This document shows positions 4,640 to 6,200 of a DNA stretch of 6,200 bases, in pieces. The position numbers and the translations under genes were made by a program. The notes under the pieces were generated by a model that ran no database searches, was not told where the DNA came from, and saw only the letters and a program-made list of their open reading frames with translations. This DNA is from Haloferacaceae archaeon (lineage in GTDB: Archaea > Halobacteriota > Halobacteria > Halobacteriales > Haloferacaceae): contig JAHENP010000086.1 of the NCBI GenBank assembly GCA_018609965.1, positions 1-6,200 of the forward strand, read 5' to 3'. Each line of letters opens with the position of its first letter. The first letter of the stretch is position 1.

Positions 4640-5838
4640 TGAGGAACGTACGCGTCTCGGAGTTGGACCGCGGTGCAGTCGAGGACCAGGATGTCGAGAT
4701 CGTCGAGCGGAAGGGGGTCGGCCACCCGGACTCCGTCTGTGACGGCGTCGCAGAGGCCGTCTCGCGGGCGTTGTCGGAGTTGTACCTCGAGCGTGTCGGG
4801 AAGGTGCTCCACTACAACACCGACGAGACACAGCTCGTCGCCGGGCATGCCGCGCCCGCGTTCGGCGGCGGCGAGGTGTTGGAGCCGATCTACCTGTTGA
4901 TCGTCGGGCGAGCGACGAAGACGTACGAGGGCGAGCAGTTCCCTGTCGAGAGCACGGCGTTGTCGGCGGCCCATGACTACCTCGCGACGGTCGCGCCCGA
5001 ACTCGATCTGGGGACGGACGTGGTCGTCGATGTGAAGCTCGGCGAGGGGTCGGGCGACCTCCAGAGTGTCTTCGGCGAGGACGGCGTCGAGGTGCCGATG
5101 GCCAACGACACCTCCTACGGCGTCGGCCACGCGCCGCTGACGGAGACGGAACGGGTCGTTCTGGAGGCCGAACGGGAGCTGAACGGGCCGTACGCCGAGG
5201 AGAACCCCGAACTCGGGCCGGACGTGAAGATCATGGGGAAACGCGAGGGCGACCACCTCGACGTGACCGTCGCGGCGGCGATGGTCGACCGGCACGTCGA
5301 GGACATGGCGGCGTACACGGACGCCGTCGCGGGGGTTCGCGAGCGCGTCACCGAACTCGCGGAGTCGATCACCGACCGGTCGGTCTCTGTCGAGGTCAAC
5401 ACTGCAGACGATCTCGACGCCGGCTCGATCTACCTCACGACCACTGGTCTCTCCGCCGAACAGGGTGACGACGGCTCCGTGGGTCGAGGGAACCGCGCCA
5501 ACGGGCTGATCACGCCCAACCGACCGATGAGTATGGAGGCGACCTCCGGGAAGAACCCGGTCAACCACATCGGGAAAATCTACAACCTCCTCTCGACGGA
5601 GGTCGCGGAGGCAGTCGTCGACGAGGTCGACGGCATCCGTGACCTGCAGGTCCGAATCCTGAGCCAGATCGGGCGCCCGATCGACCAGCCACACGTCGCC
5701 GACGCCCGGCTCGTCACCGAAGACGGCGTCACCGTCGGCGACGTGGAGTCGGAAGTCGAGACGATCGTCGACGAGAAGCTGGCGGACGTGACGAGTGTGA
5801 CGGAACGTGCCGTTCGCGGCGAACTGACGACGTTCTAG
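4639..5838 (+). CDS. mat: Archaeal-type S-adenosylmethionine synthetase (methionine adenosyltransferase)
   Basis: This 399-residue enzyme makes S-adenosylmethionine from methionine and ATP, releasing phosphate and diphosphate, in the cytosol. It belongs to the archaeal AdoMet synthetase family, which is very divergent from bacterial MetK, and the length is normal for it. Conserved stretches are [15 protein letters not shown] (22-36), [13 protein letters not shown] (57-69), [13 protein letters not shown] (75-87), [18 protein letters not shown] (197-214), the glycine-rich [20 protein letters not shown] (279-298), and [14 protein letters not shown] (303-316). All look intact, so it should be functional. 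I chose ATG 4639, which matches the usual short N-terminus before the conserved VEDQD and is preceded by a well-placed TATA box. An in-frame GTG at 4630 adds three residues. A mini-ORF stop overlaps the start. The stop is followed by an in-frame imperfect copy of the last nine codons. It converges on the thioredoxin-like gene with a 56-base gap. Confidence 0.95.
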   Translation: MRNVRVSELDRGAVEDQDVEIVERKGVGHPDSVCDGVAEAVSRALSELYLERVGKVLHYNTDETQLVAGHAAPAFGGGEVLEPIYLLIVGRATKTYEGEQFPVESTALSAAHDYLATVAPELDLGTDVVVDVKLGEGSGDLQSVFGEDGVEVPMANDTSYGVGHAPLTETERVVLEAERELNGPYAEENPELGPDVKIMGKREGDHLDVTVAAAMVDRHVEDMAAYTDAVAGVRERVTELAESITDRSVSVEVNTADDLDAGSIYLTTTGLSAEQGDDGSVGRGNRANGLITPNRPMSMEATSGKNPVNHIGKIYNLLSTEVAEAVVDEVDGIRDLQVRILSQIGRPIDQPHVADARLVTEDGVTVGDVESEVETIVDEKLADVTSVTERAVRGELTTF

Positions 5839-5869
5839 TTTCCCGTTCGCGGCGAGCCGACGACGTTCT
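5810..5869 (+). repeat. In-frame tandem copy of the mat 3' end
   Basis: Bases 5810-5836 (codons for VRGELTTF and flank) recur at 5843-5869 with 25 of 27 identical, a 33-base period. The second copy stays in the mat frame and would read VRGEPTTF, but the stop has become TGC there. The repeat fills most of the gap before the convergent gene and shows no T-run or hairpin typical of a terminator. Confidence 0.8.
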
Positions 5870-5894
5870 GCGCGTCCGTCGTCACCACCGCCAA

Positions 5895-6200
5895 CTACAG
5901 TTCTCGTGCCAGCGTCTCCGCGATGGAGAACGCCCCAGACTCCTCGAACCGGGCGAGTTCTGTCCCGTCGCGTTCGACGATCACCGTCGGGATCAGCTCC
6001 ACGTCGAACGCCGCCATCTCCGGACCGACCTTCCCGTCGTCGCCGCGTTCGACGGGGTACACCGTCACCGCGTCCGGGTCGACATCGGCGGCCGCCAGTG
6101 CGGCGGCGAACGCTGGCGTCTGTTGGCGACAGTCCGGACACCAGTCTGCCGTCCAGATCCGGAACTGGAGCCCCGAGGCCGACAACGCAGTCACTGTTTC
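5895..6200 (-). CDS. Thioredoxin-like protein with CPDC motif (5' end probably outside the window)
   Basis: The protein has a thioredoxin fold with TADWCPDCRQQ near its N-terminus (Cys19 and Cys22 if counted from the GTG at 6194) and the cis-proline segment LIPTVIVERDGTEL (Pro69). This fits a small cytosolic thiol-disulfide reductase or thioredoxin-family protein. The CPDC active site differs from the CGPC of classical thioredoxins and recalls proteins annotated as thioredoxin-like with WCPDC. The GTG at 6194 gives 99 residues and only 13 residues before the first strand's W. The frame stays open to the window edge (Glu-Thr upstream), so the true start may lie a few codons further right; I therefore mark it as running to the edge. 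It ends in TAG at 5895-5897 and is convergent with mat. Substrate and electron donor cannot be inferred. Confidence 0.82.
   Translation of the reverse strand, partial: ETVTALSASGLQFRIWTADWCPDCRQQTPAFAAALAAADVDPDAVTVYPVERGDDGKVGPEMAAFDVELIPTVIVERDGTELARFEESGAFSIAETLAREL

Noticed and set aside
2263..6141. Very long minus-strand open frames opposite hflX, the CYTH gene and mat (for example 2263-4188, 3054-4328, 4606-6141)
   Set aside because: They mirror well-supported genes. In GC-rich DNA with strong third-position bias, antisense frames stay open by chance. Their translations are Arg/His/Gly/Val-rich and lack any domain motif.
1..6200. tRNA, rRNA, CRISPR array, complete insertion sequence or defence cassette
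   Set aside because: No cloverleaf with a T-arm consensus, no rRNA-like conserved tract, no regularly spaced direct repeats with unique spacers, and no transposase, nuclease-helicase or toxin-like frame were seen.

Overview
The window looks like chromosomal DNA from a haloarchaeon (class Halobacteria). It is very GC-rich, and its proteins are strongly acidic with few lysines. Starts mostly lack Shine-Dalgarno sites and have TATA-like boxes close upstream, as expected for leaderless mRNAs. The S-adenosylmethionine synthetase is the archaeal type. These points are seen directly; no database search was possible, so the lineage is an inference.

Layout, left to right. Positions 1-288 hold no gene I can support, but on the minus strand 150-213 forms two tandem hairpins typical of the 3' end of an IS200/IS605-type TnpB guide RNA (omega RNA), with no tnpB beside it; I read it as a solo end or PATE-like relic. 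On the plus strand follow a YprB-like RNase H-fold exonuclease (289-1083), a small acidic protein of unknown function (1166-1420), a GT2 glycosyltransferase of the dolichyl-phosphate hexose synthase type (1473-2222), the ribosome-associated GTPase HflX (2473-3762), a CYTH-domain phosphatase/cyclase-like protein (3891-4535) and archaeal S-adenosylmethionine synthetase (4639-5838). A thioredoxin-like protein with a CPDC motif lies convergently on the minus strand and probably runs off the right edge.

The proteins are mostly housekeeping and do not form one pathway; gaps of about 50-250 bases suggest mostly single-gene transcription. The interest lies between the genes: (i) the TnpB-less omega-RNA-like relic; (ii) a perfect TTTAGG-N4-CCTAAA operator over the glycosyltransferase promoter, like an iron-dependent DtxR/IdeR-family box; (iii) a leader before hflX with a chain of mini-ORFs linked by GTGA start/stop overlaps plus stable inverted repeats, suggesting attenuation-type control; (iv) a mini-ORF whose stop overlaps the S-adenosylmethionine synthetase start (TAATG); and (v) imperfect tandem copies of the last codons of three genes just past their stop codons. 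None of these is shown to be a new system; (ii) and (iii) are the most testable.
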